A DNA stretch of 48,342 nt, taken from NCBI GenBank assembly GCA_049999765.1, contig JBNGIQ010007636.1, positions 1-48,342 on the forward strand, in the 5' to 3' direction. The translations under genes were made by a program, and so were the position numbers. The stretch is from Phaeoceros laevis. Taxonomy: Eukaryota; Anthocerotophyta; Anthocerotopsida; Notothyladales. The notes under the pieces were generated by a model, which had not been told where the DNA came from, did no database searches, and saw only the letters and a program-made list of their open reading frames with translations. Position 1 is the stretch's first letter. Each line of letters opens with the position of its first letter. This document shows positions 19,597 to 31,629 of this stretch, one piece after another.

Positions 19597-19839
19597 GGCA
19601 GAAAGTTTGCACATTTCCTTGTGCGAGAAGCTCCAGAAATCCTGGCACTTTCTAAAGTTTACAAGGCTGGCAGGGAAGGACGCCATCGCTTTCGTTGGAC
19701 CTCTTTATTGTTTCAGCCACCACAAAGACCAGGAGGTCAGTGCTTGTGAAGTTGCACAGCCGCACAGCCAGGGCGAGCAACAGGCTGCCCTGCTATGAGG
19801 ACGTGGTAAAAGGTCTCGTTGATACCAACAGAGCGTCTG

Positions 19840-20012
19840 AATGGTGAAACAGAGCTGCTGAGTGGTGAATGTTATGCGTTAGTTGAGGTCAAGGTGTTAG
19901 GCAACCACATCTGTGTCAAGTATTGTACCTGATGAGACCTGCTAGGTTTTACAGAAACCTGCAAACCTTTTTTTGGAGGACCTTGGTGCCAAACATGGAC
20001 ATCGTCATGTGA
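19840..20012 (+). pseudogene. Third F-box fragment (C-terminal part)
   Basis: Short stretches line up with the end of the F-box genes: gagctgctgagtggtgaatg (ELLSGE, as ELLNGD in copy 1), GAGGTCAAGGTGTTAGGCAACC (EVKVLGN, as EVKVAGS), ICVK, and near the end CTTGGTGCCAAACATGGAC (LVPNMD) followed by TGA. The order and spacing match; the rest is too degraded to read. Confidence 0.6.
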
Positions 20013-20552
20013 CAAAGAGTACCCGCTGCCGTGACCTCGTGCATGAGCCATTTAGTTTAGGAGGTTCAAGAGGAAGGAGTCCCATTTCACCGCTTTCTTG
20101 GAGTTTGGAACTTAGGACACCCAGACGAAAAAAAAGATCTTCAATTTGAGCTTTTACGTAAACTCGTAAAGTTGGTCTGCACTACTATCTCAAATGCGCA
20201 TTTTTCATCTCCATCGTGGGGACGTTGAGACTTAAGGTGCCTGGCACCAACCAGGGCGGCCGCTTCACGCACATGCCTCTATGTGGCCCCGTCCCACAGC
20301 ACAGCTGTGTGACAGCACCTTGGAAGGGGTCTCTTCAACTTTTCTCTCTATCGCTTCTTAATAAGCATTCCTAAGACCAGGAGGTCCTCGGCTTGCGATA
20401 TCTGTAAGCCTGCAAGCTACAGGCCGCTGCCCTGCTCTGTCCGAGGATTCTGGAGTACGAGATACGCCACTGGGTTCTCTTGGCAGCCAAGGCATCCAGG
20501 GTCCATGCGAATGCCCTCACCAGGCTGCAACTGAGCGAGCGAGGCTGGCAAC
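20013..20552. other. Intergenic; promoter side of BRK1
   Basis: No recognised coding sequence or repeat; presumably promoter and leader of the BRICK1 gene. Confidence 0.4.
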
Positions 20553-20914
20553 ATGTCGAAGATCAACGTGAACAGCGTGAGCGTGGGCAATGCGGTGCAG
20601 GCGGACTGGGATAACCGTCATTTCTCCAACTCCCTCTCTCTCAATGTGCGCCGCCTCTTCGAGTTCCTCCTGCAGTTCGGTGAGTTGTCCGCCCCTTCCC
20701 TGCCCTGGGCTGGGCTGTGAAACCTAGCCATCTCATGGTTTGTTGTCATCTCAGCTTAGCTGACCTGAGGCTTGCTCTGTGCTGCTGTCTGTGCCCAGAA
20801 GCTGCAACCAAAACTAAGCTAGCAACTTTGAACGAGAAGCTGACAGTGTTGGAGCGGCAGCTGGAGCTCCTGGAAGCGCAATTCGACACGGCAGCAGGGG
20901 CGGGTCCCTACTAG
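20553..20914 (+). CDS. BRK1: BRICK1, SCAR/WAVE complex subunit
   Basis: Two exons (20553-20679, 20799-20914), 80 residues, the normal family length. BRICK1 (HSPC300) is the small coiled-coil subunit of the SCAR/WAVE complex, which activates ARP2/3 and controls actin-dependent tip growth and cell shape. The protein matches the family along its length: VGNAVQADWDNRHF, SLSLNVRRLFEFLLQF, then KLATLNEKLTVLERQLELLE coiled coil. Exon 1 ends in phase 1 (G|gtgag) and joins AA-GCT to give Glu-Ala, preserving the frame. ATG 20553 is the natural start. Confidence 0.93.
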
Positions 20915-21525
20915 CTTAGCAAGGAAAGCACACCCTTCATGCCATTTTCGGTCCCTCCCCACCATCAGAGCTGAATTCCTTCAACCTCCATCCAGTCTTG
21001 GTAGCTTGGATGGAGACTAGGTAGCTAGCCGGCTCCTCCACTGTGCTCTTGTTGAGTATCATGGCTTATAAGTACGAAGTGCACATACCACCAACCCTCT
21101 ATGTCATTGGTACTCTGCATGTTATCCTTGTGACTTTCAGGAACCGCAGGCATGGGGTGGTACCTCGAGAGCAAGAAGCAATCATTTGCGGGCTCTGTTA
21201 CTAGTGAGCTTGTTCTCTCCCTAATGCGTGGAGGAGATGGCGGTTGTTAGCTCGTTGTGCAGCTTGTGGGAGGACAACCTGCCAAGCATGGACATCTACC
21301 CTCAGAGCCTCAGGTTAGATCAGAAGGTTGGAAATGATGCATTTGTATTCAGCTGAAGTGTTACCGTGATAACCAACAACTAACCACGAACACGAAGTGT
21401 GTTAGAAATTGGACACTGACCGGGTTCACCAGTTTTTCACTACTCGGAAAACACTTAAGTTACAAAGCAATAACATTGCAGACTATCTCGACAAATGGCG
21501 CGGACATGCAGACTGCCTGCATAAA
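20915..21525. other. Convergent intergenic region BRK1/tubulin
   Basis: 3' flanks of BRK1 (+) and beta-tubulin (-). No gene or repeat seen. Confidence 0.5.
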
Positions 21526-23245
21526 TCAGCCCTGTAACTCCTCTTCCTCCTCGAACTCGCCTTCTTCATCTGCTGAGGCATCCTGGTATTGCTGATATTC
21601 TGATACTAAGTCATTCATGTTGCTCTCTGCTTCAGTGAACTCCATTTCATCCATCCCCTCCCCAGTGTACCAATGCAAGAAAGCCTTTCTCCGAAACATA
21701 GCTGTAAACTGCTCGCTCACCCTTTTGAACATTTCCTGGATTGACGTAGAGTTTCCCACAAATGTTGAAGACATCTTGAGCCCCTTAGGAGGGATGTCAC
21801 AAACACTAGACTTCACATTGTTTGGTATCCATTCAACAAAGTAGGATGAGTTTTTGTTTTGCACATTAAGCATCTGCTCATCGACCTCTTTGGTGCTCAT
21901 CCTGCCACGGAACATGGCTGAAGCTGTCAAGTAGCGGCCGTGGCGAGGATCAGCTGCACACATCATATTCTTCGCATCCCACATCTGCTGAGTAAGCTCG
22001 GGCACTGTAAGAGCACGGTACTGTTGAGAACCCCTAGAAGTTAGAGGAGCGAATCCGACCATGAAAAAGTGGAGGCGAGGAAAGGGAATGAGGTTGACAG
22101 CAAGTTTCCGTAAATCAGAGTTGAGCTGTCCTGGGAATCGAAGGCAGCAAGTTACTCCACTCATGGTAGCAGAGATCAGATGATTCAAGTCGCCAACTGC
22201 AAAATCCGCAAAACTCCAAGTGAGAAGGAGAGCAGCAATTGTAAGACAAGATACAACGGCAAGAAAGTCGTGGGCCGTACAAGTGGGAGTGGTGAGCTTC
22301 AACGTCCGGAAGCAGATGTCATACAACGCCTCGTTGTCCAAAACCATGCACTCATCAGCATTTTCCACCAATTGATGGACCGAGAGTGTGGCATTGTAAG
22401 GCTCCACCACGGTATCCGAAACTTTGGGAGAAGGAAAAACAGAGAAGGTGAGCATCATTCTGTCAGGGTATTCCTCCCTTATTTTTGATATTAGCAGCGT
22501 CCCCATGCCTGAGCCTGTCCCTCCTCCCAGAGAATGGCAAACCTGGAATCCTGGAAGTTTGCACAAGAAAGCAAACTTGTGAGCGATAACAGAACGGCAA
22601 GCAAATTTCGGTAGGCAGCCAAATGTTGCATAGAAGGAGACCCCGATTAGCCGCATAGTTTAGGCTTCTATTCTTTCATCCTCCTGAGTTCGGTAAAGAG
22701 ACTGGTCACAGTCACAAAGGTCCTGGAGAGGGGTCTGGTTGTCCTAATGGTTATGTTTGTCCCTGAGGAAAATTCTTATTACATGAGTTGAGCAAAGAAT
22801 CGTTAAAAGAACACCAGATCTGGATCTTTTCAGCTTTGGTCGAGTCTGTACCTTGGAGGCAGTCACAGCTCTCGGCTTCCTTACGCACGACGTCAAGAAC
22901 GGAGTCGATGAGCTCAGCACCCTCGGTGTAGTGACCTTTGGCCCAGTTGTTGCCAGCTCCAGTCTGACCAAACACAAAATTGTCTGGCCTAAAGATTTGA
23001 CCATAGGGGCCTGAGCGGACGCTGTCCATGGTGCCAGGCTCCAAGTCCATGAGCACGGCCCGGGGCACATACCGACCTCCAGTGGCCTCATTGTAGTACA
23101 CGTTGATGCGTTCCAGCTGCAGGTCGGAGTCCCCTTGGTAGGTGCCGGTAGGATCAATGCCATGCTCGTCACATATAACCTCCCAGAACTTGGCTCCGAT
23201 CTGATTACCACACTGGCCGCCTTGAATATGCAGAATTTCCCTCAT
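21526..23245 (-). CDS. TUB: Beta-tubulin
   Basis: Three exons: 22852-23245, 22281-22550, 21526-22196, giving 444 residues, the expected length. Beta-tubulin pairs with alpha-tubulin to form microtubules and hydrolyses GTP at the dimer interface. It starts with [17 protein letters not shown] (MREI is the known co-translational autoregulation tag), contains the GTP signature GGGTGSGMG, the closing segment [20 protein letters not shown], and ends in an acidic tail ([13 protein letters not shown]). Both junctions keep frame (CTC-CAA-G|GA-TTC and ACT-T|TT-GGC). It is transcribed divergently from MMS21 with 407 bp between the start codons. No defect seen. Confidence 0.98.
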
Positions 23246-23652
23246 TGTGGATGCCGCGAGCAATGCTGAGGCCCTGGAGAGACTTGCCCCGAGGAGGCTA
23301 CCTGGGAAGTGCGGAGCAACGACAAGTACGGGGAGAGGTGTAGGAGACAGGGAGCCTGGAGCAGGCGTCTTGAAATCACGAAAGGAGGTTCAAGAAGAAG
23401 AGAGAGAGCAGACAATCAAGAAGTGCGAGCGCGCGGGAGGAAAGTTGTGAACAGCTGCGGTGGTTGTCCACTGGTCGACGTCGCCAACGAATCACCATTC
23501 ATCGCCAGATGAATGTCTAAAACAGTAACTTTCTACCCGTCATAAACCCTAGAATTGACCATTGCATTTCGTAACCCCTGAAGCGCGGGAACGTTGAAGG
23601 GGAATCGGAGGATAATCCGCGACACTGCAGTGTCCTTGCCCCAGCCAGGGCC
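23246..23652. promoter_or_regulatory. Bidirectional promoter region, tubulin/MMS21
   Basis: The 407 bp between two divergent start codons must hold both leaders and promoters. A telobox (aaaccctag, 23544-23552) lies about 100 bp before the MMS21 ATG; this motif is frequent in plant promoters of growth and cell-cycle genes. The tubulin leader side is purine-rich (agaagaagagag). Inference from position. Confidence 0.5.
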
Positions 23653-25041
23653 ATGGATAGCGTGCGTATGAGCCTGCTGCGGTTGGAGGATTTGCCACGA
23701 ACTTTGCTATCCGTATGACCCCCTTTGCTGCGATGTCTCGATTCGGTGGTTTTGTTGCTTCTGGCAGCTCTTCCAATGCATGCCTTGATAAGCTGCTGGC
23801 AATTGCCTCGTGCTTAAGCTGGAAGGGGGCTGTTGTTCTTTGTTTGTGCTGATGCATTCCAGGAAATCGATAGCACCACCATGAAGATAAGGCTGTTAGC
23901 TGAGGATGTGGAAAGGCAGGAGCGCTCTGATATGGTCTCTTGTCCTTCCACTCAGCTTTTGGCTCTTTGTTGACAGGTGGTTGTATTTGGCTGTTCTCAC
24001 ATGTGAGATGTTACTGTCTGAAGGTTGAGCAGCTTGGTGTCGCGACGCTGGAGATGGTGAAGACAGCTGATCTGATCAAATACCACTTGCAGGCGATGCA
24101 GCACCTCGCTGCTACTTATGAACCTTCTGCCGAGGTGACTTTCAGTTCACCCTATTCTTGATACCTGATGTCGTCGTAGAGACCAAATTCTGGGCAAGTA
24201 CGTCGCTTGCTCAAATTTGCCTCTGGCTTAGTTGGTTTACAATTGTATTTGATCCTCAAACTGAAGCCAACAGATTTCGAGGGGTTGCTAGAAAGTAAGA
24301 GGAAGGAACTTGAGGCTGCTTCACCATGCGATCCAGAGAACTCACGGTTTTACAAGCAGTTCAAGGAAGCCGTTTGGGTAAGTGAGTACCAAACTGTGAG
24401 TTCACGAGTCCCAGATGTCAAAGTCAATTTAAGGATCATGACATGATGTTCCTTGTTCTTCGTCTACACAGAATGTGCACCATGCTGGAGAGCTCATGCC
24501 CGGTCAGGAGACGGAAGATATTGTTATGACAACATCTGAGTATGGCATAAAGAACACCACCTGCCCTGTCACTGGGAAACCTGTGACAGAGCTCGAGAAT
24601 CCGGTTCGAAGGTATTCTCTTACTTTCTTTTGCAGAACCCTGCACTTTGGGATTTTGTTGTCCACGCTTGGGCAGCTTTTCATGAGCTGGGGATGTTGCA
24701 GTATGGAGTGCCAACACATATACGAGAAGTTCGCCGTGACGAAACTTATTCAGCAGAAAGGGAGAAGGCCATGCCCATGTGCAATTGCAGGTGAATATGA
24801 TCACTTCGTTTGTTTCCTTGTCCATTCAGATTCCTTGAGACGTTCTAATTGGTGAAGCATCGCAGGTTGCCCCAAAGTTCTCGTTCTTGAGAAGCTCGTG
24901 TGCGATGAGTATCTTAAATTAGAGATCGAAGAGCTGAAGGCGAAGGGATTAGCAGCGCAGGAAGGAATGGAGGATTTCACAGACCTAGAGGCTATTCCTG
25001 ATAGCATAGATTTAGGGGTAGATTCAGATGATGACGTTTAA
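23653..25041 (+). CDS. MMS21: E3 SUMO-protein ligase MMS21/NSE2 (HPY2)
   Basis: Seven exons (23653-23712, 23863-23934, 24024-24134, 24267-24377, 24472-24611, 24702-24790, 24866-25041) give 252 residues with every junction in frame. MMS21 is the SP-RING SUMO ligase of the SMC5/6 complex, acting in DNA repair and in meristem cell-cycle control in plants. The N-terminal half is helical, as needed for binding SMC5. NVHHAGELMPGQETEDIVMT is a plant MMS21 signature. The SP-RING follows from about residue 149: CPVTGKPVTELENPVR, then MECQHIYEK and CPCAIAGCP, with the zinc-binding Cys and His present. The C-tail is acidic (DSDDDV). The first exon is short, and its ATG (ccATGG) was chosen because it opens the frame. 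Confidence 0.93.
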
Positions 25042-25465
25042 TTCTCTTGTCAGGGCCTTTCCGGATTTTGTACATTCTTAAGGTGGGAACTTCGGAGTCT
25101 CCATTGAAATGGAATGTCGTGCATGCTGAATGATCTTGGTACATTGGATCTACGAGAGGCAAACAGAGAGGCCTGCTTGACTATGCTAAGTACACGTTAT
25201 TGCCACCTCTAGAACATGTTTAATGTATCAGCTGGTTGAGTTAAATAAAACCATAGGCATCTAACCCGAAATCCAAATGGTCGAATGCTACTTCAGGCGT
25301 GGGGAACTGTTAGCAAAGCGTCTACTTGGCAGCCAGTGAGAACACTCCAGCATCAGGATTCAAAGCGAAACCTTTCAACTTTCAACACCTAAGTTTATTC
25401 ACTGCAAAACCTACGTAGCCTACATGCATCTCGGAAATTCAGTGTCGGTCCATCATTAATCCCCA
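25042..25465. other. Convergent intergenic region MMS21/RCE1
   Basis: 3' flanks of two genes running toward each other. No other feature seen. Confidence 0.5.
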
Positions 25466-26981
25466 TCATTGGACACATCTCGGAAAATGATGACCGTTTA
25501 CATAACCGCCATTCATTGATCTTCTTACGTTGGTCTCAAATTGCCGGGCATTCTCTCTTAGGACCTCCGCAGCCTCATGGTTCAATGGGTCATCGGGGTT
25601 TGGATCCTGACATACGATACGAAGCAGCACTTTGTCAGAGTACAGCCACTATTCTTGCGGTTGCAATAAGATCCCAGCAACACATCCTACAGAACAGGCC
25701 ACAGTAGACCTCCAGTATAGAAGAGTGCAGGTAGAAAATAGAACCAAAATCTCAAGCTGCTGCCCCGAATCTAACCCCCTTGAGGAATTGCTGTGGAAAG
25801 GTCATCCCATCTACCTCAACAGCCTCGACTGCTAAAGCGGCTTAAGATGCTCGGTGCCATACCTGGGCATTGAGACAGGGGTACTAATTCTGAACATAAA
25901 GGCATCCAACGATGAAACTTGTATGAAACTTACAAGAAACAGGTATTGCAAGCCATATATGATGGAGTTGACGCTCAAAACGGGCTTCCAATCTTCACGG
26001 AGAATATTTAGGCACACATTGCCCTCCAAATCGATATTTGGATGATAAACCTGCATAAGTCACCAGGTATCACTTTGTCGGCCACTAACGGGACATGAAT
26101 TACCACGAAATCAGCGAGCAGCTGTTGGGGCGCTAGAAAGTAGACACTGTACATCACGGAGAGCTAGAAGAAAACTTGGATCCACTTGGTTGATAGTTCA
26201 CCTTTGTCTTGCATTTCACTTTTGGAGCTTCATGAGGATACACCTGTGATATACTAAAGCTGAAGACAAATGTCCCTCCCCTTCACAAGCATCACCACCA
26301 CACTCAGCAATGCAATTAACAGACCCTGAATTCCAGCCGCTTAACAACCACGCCTACAATAGGACATCCAGATCTGCCGACAAGGAGTTCCAAATGCTGA
26401 ACTGCAACTTGAATGTCCGAATGCTTGGTAGATTCAAAAACGCTCACTGGATGCTATGGCAAGCACTGCAGATTAACCTAATTACGAGTGTCCACTCCAC
26501 TGAAATTCTCAACTAATCACTCTCAAGTCCTGTCAGGGTAAGAATTCGGACTCACAGGTAGTAACCCTCATCAGGTCGAATTGTGATCTCAAAGTTGAGA
26601 AGATTGTCCTTCCCCTGGGGAAAAGAAATGGAGGTAGTTTTTGCCAAGTTCAGCTCACTGATATCTGCCAGACCAGGCGACAGTCCGGGTCAGTGCATCC
26701 GCAGTGCAACAACAAGGAACAATCAAGCAGCAAACGAACGGCTCCTGACCCTACCTGCCCGTGGTCCATGGACTTAAACGAGCAAAACACACTCGCGTCC
26801 ACAGCACATACTAGAACCACCCAGACCTGAGAACCACAAGGGAAGAGCAAGGCATCTGAGGCCGGCACAAACCTTTCTGCACACGCAACTCGCCAGCGCT
26901 CTGCTTCTTGACGGGCGTCCTGCCATTAGCACTCTCGGCAGCTTCCCTCTGCTTTTGCTTCACGCTGAATAGCTTGATCAT
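25466..26981 (-). CDS. RCE1: RUB/NEDD8-conjugating enzyme E2 (UBC12 type)
   Basis: Five exons (26873-26981, 26556-26664, 26202-26280, 25934-26050, 25466-25606) give 184 residues with clean joins. RCE1 takes activated RUB/NEDD8 from the AXR1-ECR1 E1 and passes it to cullins, activating SCF-type ubiquitin ligases. The N-terminal [11 protein letters not shown] docks to the E1. The catalytic core is [19 protein letters not shown] with active Cys112, preceded by [14 protein letters not shown] and followed by [20 protein letters not shown]. The family's usual LFHLFTEPN is here LQYLFLDPN, a small local divergence at the exon 4/5 join. The 5' flank (27130-27230) is GAGA-rich. Confidence 0.95.
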
Positions 26982-29321
26982 GGTGGAGGCCTCTGTGCCC
27001 CCAGCTCCACCGGCTGGTGCAGGGCTTGCACTGCAGTCTAAGGATATCTCAGCGGGGTGACGCGCAACGCTGATATGAGGTTCTATCGGGGAAATCACGA
27101 CGGCGAGGGGGAAACAAGGATGCCGCGGCAGATGATGGGGGCCAGGACGGGACGGTAGAATGCTCTACAGAAGAGAGAGCGATACAGGAGAGAGAGCGTC
27201 AAGGCGAATTGAAGAGAGGAGTGGGCTTGGACAGGACGGCCGGGCTTCTTCCTACTTTTCTGCATCCATTTCTACTTGCTAGGGTATTTTGTCGTACATC
27301 GCACGTAGTAAATCTACCACGACCGGAATGAAACTAGGAGGGTAACCGAGGGTTGCAGCCTGATTATGTGGCCCTGAATTGCCGCCACCTTGGCTGTGCC
27401 AAGGCGTGAAACCTTCAATGTTTTGCACAATTCATACTTCAAATCTCTACCATTGCTCAATAGCAAACACATGCAGCCTATAAACACCATAAATAAAATA
27501 CATAGTATGTACATGATGAAATATATTGTATTTTCTCTTATTACATTTGTCCTTATTGCATTTGCTCTTATTGCATTTGCTATTGAGCTCAAATGCAAGG
27601 AGAAGTATTCAAAACCTTCTAAAGTGTAAGAATGTTGTACACCCACAAAAGTATAAGAAATCAAGAGTCTAGATTGTTTCACTTTGGAAGTCCTAGAAAC
27701 TGTTTTTGATATGGTAAACACTTTGTTGTACTTAAGTATATGTAGTTGAATGCCTCTTCAAAGTGACTGAACTTTACCAATATAACAGCGTGCTCGATTC
27801 CCATGTGGAGTTGGCTAAGGCTTGTGGCTTCTTCTTCTACTACATATATAGTCGATAGCTTTCTTCAAGCTTATGCCAATTGAAGGAAGGAGAAAGCGAC
27901 AACAACGTAGACAAAGAGGCCTAACTAGGTATCTAACTTAGTCTAGGCTCCTAAATAGGACTATGTACAAGCACGACTTTACTTATAAAAACGTGCCTAT
28001 TACACCCAAAAGAATTTAAAGGTTGGAAACATAGAAACATAAAGGATTACCTTGTTACTTGCACTGTTATGTACAAGGAAGGATGGGTGTGGATTTGTTT
28101 GCTAGGATATTACACACATGCCTTACAAAGTTCTAAAGCTAGAAAGTAGTCACAAGCTGCAGGAATCCACTCCACAATGGTCATCTTTGGAGAATCATGC
28201 AGCACATGACGTGGTCGACTCCACATTACCCCGTAACACTGCAATTCATGTGGATAATGTGATATACTTGTTGTACAACAAGTGGCAACCTACCTTATTA
28301 CCTACCACATCAATAGTGGTGTGTGGAGGGAATTCATGCTAGTGGCATTTTAGTGAGAGACATTCTTTGTCATGAATTAGATATTTCAATGGTAAAGTGA
28401 GGGGATATTTTGTGGATAGATAATATACATCCACAAGGGAATGAAAGTCTCTTAGAAGATTCTTGTTCACCTGTTGGTACCTCTCCTCTTAGCCAAGCAT
28501 CAGTATCTCCATCATGAAGGACGACTAAGTTGAGATTGTATCACGTCCTTGTCATACACAGGCTAGTTAGCTAGTAGAAATGATGTGACTTTTTCATTTT
28601 AATGCTGTGAATATTTTATTCTTACTATATTGTTGGCTGTTTATGGTATAGGCTAGGAAGGATGCAGATGTGTGGGCGCTAAAAGAAGTGCTTGCAGATA
28701 AAAGTGTGCAGAATGTGGAGACGGCTTGCCTTGGATCATGGATGCAAGTGTGTGGTTGTCGTTAAGAGTATGCAACGTTGACGGGTCGTTCATGACCCTC
28801 TGCGTACACGAAACATATGCGGACCCGCTGGTGCGCATTGCCAATTGCATTAGTAGAATCCATATTTACTCTACAAGAATGTTGCTCAAGCTTTGATGAG
28901 TGATCCGTTCAGCATGATGATTTCTTCAGAAAGCCCACTCATTTGGAAAGCTTTGAAAGCTTCCCATAAGGTGAAGTAAGGTTTCACAAAACAGCTCACA
29001 GCCACGCACGATCCGCTTATTAGGAAAACATGCCTGGACGAAACTTACTTACCGGATTCTTAGTGCTTGAAGAATGTACAAGTTAGGATCTGCATTTGAT
29101 CAAGGAAGTGTGGAAATGTCACGCATGAAGGGCTTTCAAGCCAACCGTTTGTTGCAGGGGCGGGCGACACTTCGTTTAGGAAGTGAGTCGAACACCAGAG
29201 CTGTGAATCAAACATGCTCCCACACTACGCCTGCAAATAAACAGTTGCTCCCACAACCACGTCACCATGGATTCCTCGTTCCTCAATCTCGCATGGAGCT
29301 GCTTTCATAGAGGCAGAGCTG
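26982..29321. other. Long gene-poor stretch
   Basis: 26982-27250 is probably the RCE1 leader and promoter. From 27300 to 29300 the DNA is AT-rich, and I see no gene, RNA gene or mobile element. Several ORFs of 65-135 codons carry no family motif. Confidence 0.5.
27537..27581. repeat. 15-bp tandem repeat, three copies
   Basis: Units cttattacatttgtc, cttattgcatttgct and cttattgcatttgct lie head to tail. The third is identical to the second, the first has two changes. Confidence 0.9.
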
Positions 29322-30115
29322 CTACAGCTGTGCACAGGCCTGCATCAGGGACGCATATGTAACAGAATTGGGAGTGAGGCCTTCAAGTTCCATACTACTG
29401 TAAAGACCAAGGGTTTCCTCATTCACCTTTGCTGGGCACCTGCAATACCATGCAATCATTGCGGTCCATGTCACAACATTCCTAGCTAGAAGCCTAACCC
29501 TGCAAGCATCCTGTAAGCTCCCGCACTTTGCATACATGTTAACCAAGCTGGAGCCTAGAACCACATCGTCGTGCAGTCCGCGTTCACTAATGAGTTGCTT
29601 TCCCTGATGAAGTGCTCCTACACCTAGACTGGCACATGCCTGCAGGAGGCATACATATGTGACAGAATTGGGAGAAGCGAGGCCCTCAAGTTGCATAATC
29701 CTGTCAAGAACGCGGGCTTCCTGACCCATCTCCTGCTGTGCATAGCCTGCAAGAATCGCATTCCATGCCGCAACATTACTGGCTGAAAGTTTGTCAACAG
29801 GCTGCAAGCATCCTCTAAGCTCCCACACTTTCCATACATGTTGACCAAGCTGCAGCCTGAACCATATAATCCTGCAGTCCTCGTTCTTTGATTCATGCAT
29901 GCAGCTGCTTCCCCTCATGAAGAGCTGCTACACCTACGCTGGCACAGGCCTGCCGCAGGCATACATATGTAACAGAATTAGGAGAAAGTGAGGCCCTCGA
30001 GTTGCATACTGCTGTCAAGACTAAGGGCTTCACGACCCACATCTTGTTGGACGTAACCTGCAATCATTGCAATCCATGTGACAACATCCCTTAGCCAAGT
30101 GCCCACATCAGTAAC
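29322..30115 (-). pseudogene. Degraded PPR gene remnant
   Basis: PPR sequence in several frames: RDVVTWIAMIAGYVQQDVG, SPNSVTYVCLRQACASVGV then EGKQLHA followed by a stop, SNVAAWNAILAGYAQQ, VTYVCLLQACASLGVGALHQ, LVNMYAKCGSLQDACRV, NVVTWTAMIAWY and SVTYASLMQACAQL. Internal stops and frame changes are frequent and there is no PPR start or E domain. At its 5' side it runs directly into importin-like sequence. A piece of it (29870-29965) is closely similar to the scrap in the MYND intron at 8.1 kb. Confidence 0.8.
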
Positions 30116-30214
30116 AAATCTGAAGTGACGAAGAAACATGATTTCCGTCAGTAGCTGTTGAAAAGGCCAGCATGTAATTCGACAAAGATCAAAGGCAGGC
30201 AAGCAACCCTCACC

Positions 30215-31090
30215 TAGAAACATTAGCAATCCTGTCAATTGGAATAGTATATTGGCTTGCCGAAAACTGTTGGTTAGCTCCTGGCCATGTGCTGCTGTAG
30301 CCACATGCTGAATACAGAGTGCAAGTAATTCTATCACCAGATTTATGAGGCCAAAGCTGCACTTGAGTTTCAATAGGACCTCCATGCAACATATCTCCAA
30401 AGGTTGAAGGATGGGACATATAGTAAGAGCTCAGGTATTCCAGATGACGGAAGGCCATCAACTACAGTACTGTGCAAAACAGCGTTTGTTATATCTTGTC
30501 AAACGTTGCCAAATGGTGTAGCATGAGAAGATAGCTCAACAGTAGTGTCCTTGGTGATAACCTGTCGGTAGACCGTTAGCAGAGCAACGATCTTGCCAGC
30601 CAGTTGTTTCCTGCACGCTGTTGAATCAGAAGCTGCACAATTAGTATGCTGCAGCTCGTTACACGGGAATCTAAGCATCTGCTGATCGAAGCTGATACAC
30701 ACCCTTTACCATCGAAAACATGCTTCAACTCTAATGCAGCAGCTGCTGCAGGATCGTCTCCTGCAGAGAGTGCATTGATCAATAGATCAAGAAACGATGG
30801 CAGCAAACTTGTTGAACAGGAAGCAGCCCCCAACCAGTCGGCAGTCAACATACCAGGATACAACAGCTGCGCTTGACGAGCCCATCATCTGTAGAAGCGA
30901 GGCCATTATCTGTAATTTGCAACTCAGCATCTTCCCTCACAATAGGATTGGAGGTCGTATTATTACAGTGATTCCCGAGTTGCCAGTGCAATAAAACACT
31001 GGGTGAAAGAGAGTCCTCAACAGGTACAGCCTTGGCTATAGCACGAATGCAGTACAATGATGCCTCCACAGGCCGCCAATCCTATACCGG
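30215..31090 (-). pseudogene. MOS14/transportin-3-like importin remnant
   Basis: MOS14 is the plant transportin-3 type importin that carries SR splicing factors into the nucleus. Pieces on this strand match its central HEAT-repeat region in order: WRPVEASLYCIRAIAKAVP (about 31070), ADWLGAASCSTSLLPSFLDL then AGDDPAAAAALELKHVFDG (about 30700-30840), and QYTIPIDRIANVSR (about 30215) before a donor. Large parts of the protein, including both ends, are missing, and the downstream acceptor leads into PPR sequence. Probably a partial copy; the functional gene should be elsewhere. Confidence 0.6.
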
Positions 31091-31629
31091 ATTCCCAACC
31101 AGACCTCCAACCCGTGCGACACAGTCCAAACAGAGCCTCTTAAACGAAATTGCCTTTTTTTAATTTATAAAACTGAGTTGATGATTCATGTTTCTTTGAA
31201 ATCAGCACGTTCACTCTTTCTCCAGGACCCAAAACCTGATGGATAAGTAGCTCGAAAGCTAACGTACAGCAACAGCGCATACCAGATTCACGGTAGAGAA
31301 AACGTTGGGTTGAGTTGGCATGCTAGTAGCACACACAGGGTCTTTTCAGCTATGGAATCCATTTTCGATCTTGAGCAGCAGACCTGAAGCTGCGACAGTA
31401 GCAAAATCTTATCAAGCTACCTGTGAATTTTTCAAACTCTCACACATTTAGTCTGTACAACATTGTCTTCACGAGCTGCAGAGCTACAGCGCCAGCGCGT
31501 ACTGGTTGGATCCAGGCGCACCCACACGGAAATATCTTCTTAGTGTCCAACCAGCCCTGAACTCAAGGGCAGAAATTACAACCCAAACGTTAGCAATTCT
31601 GCAGTCGACACCTACCAGGGCGTCGCGCT
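31091..31629. other. Intergenic, upstream of the S1-domain gene
   Basis: No gene recognised. In particular I see no plastid transit-peptide exon, which the S1-domain protein would be expected to have. Confidence 0.4.

Noticed and set aside
22180-22488. 102-codon plus-strand ORF over the tubulin gene
   Set aside because: Lies across a tubulin exon and intron on the opposite strand with no motif; a shadow frame.
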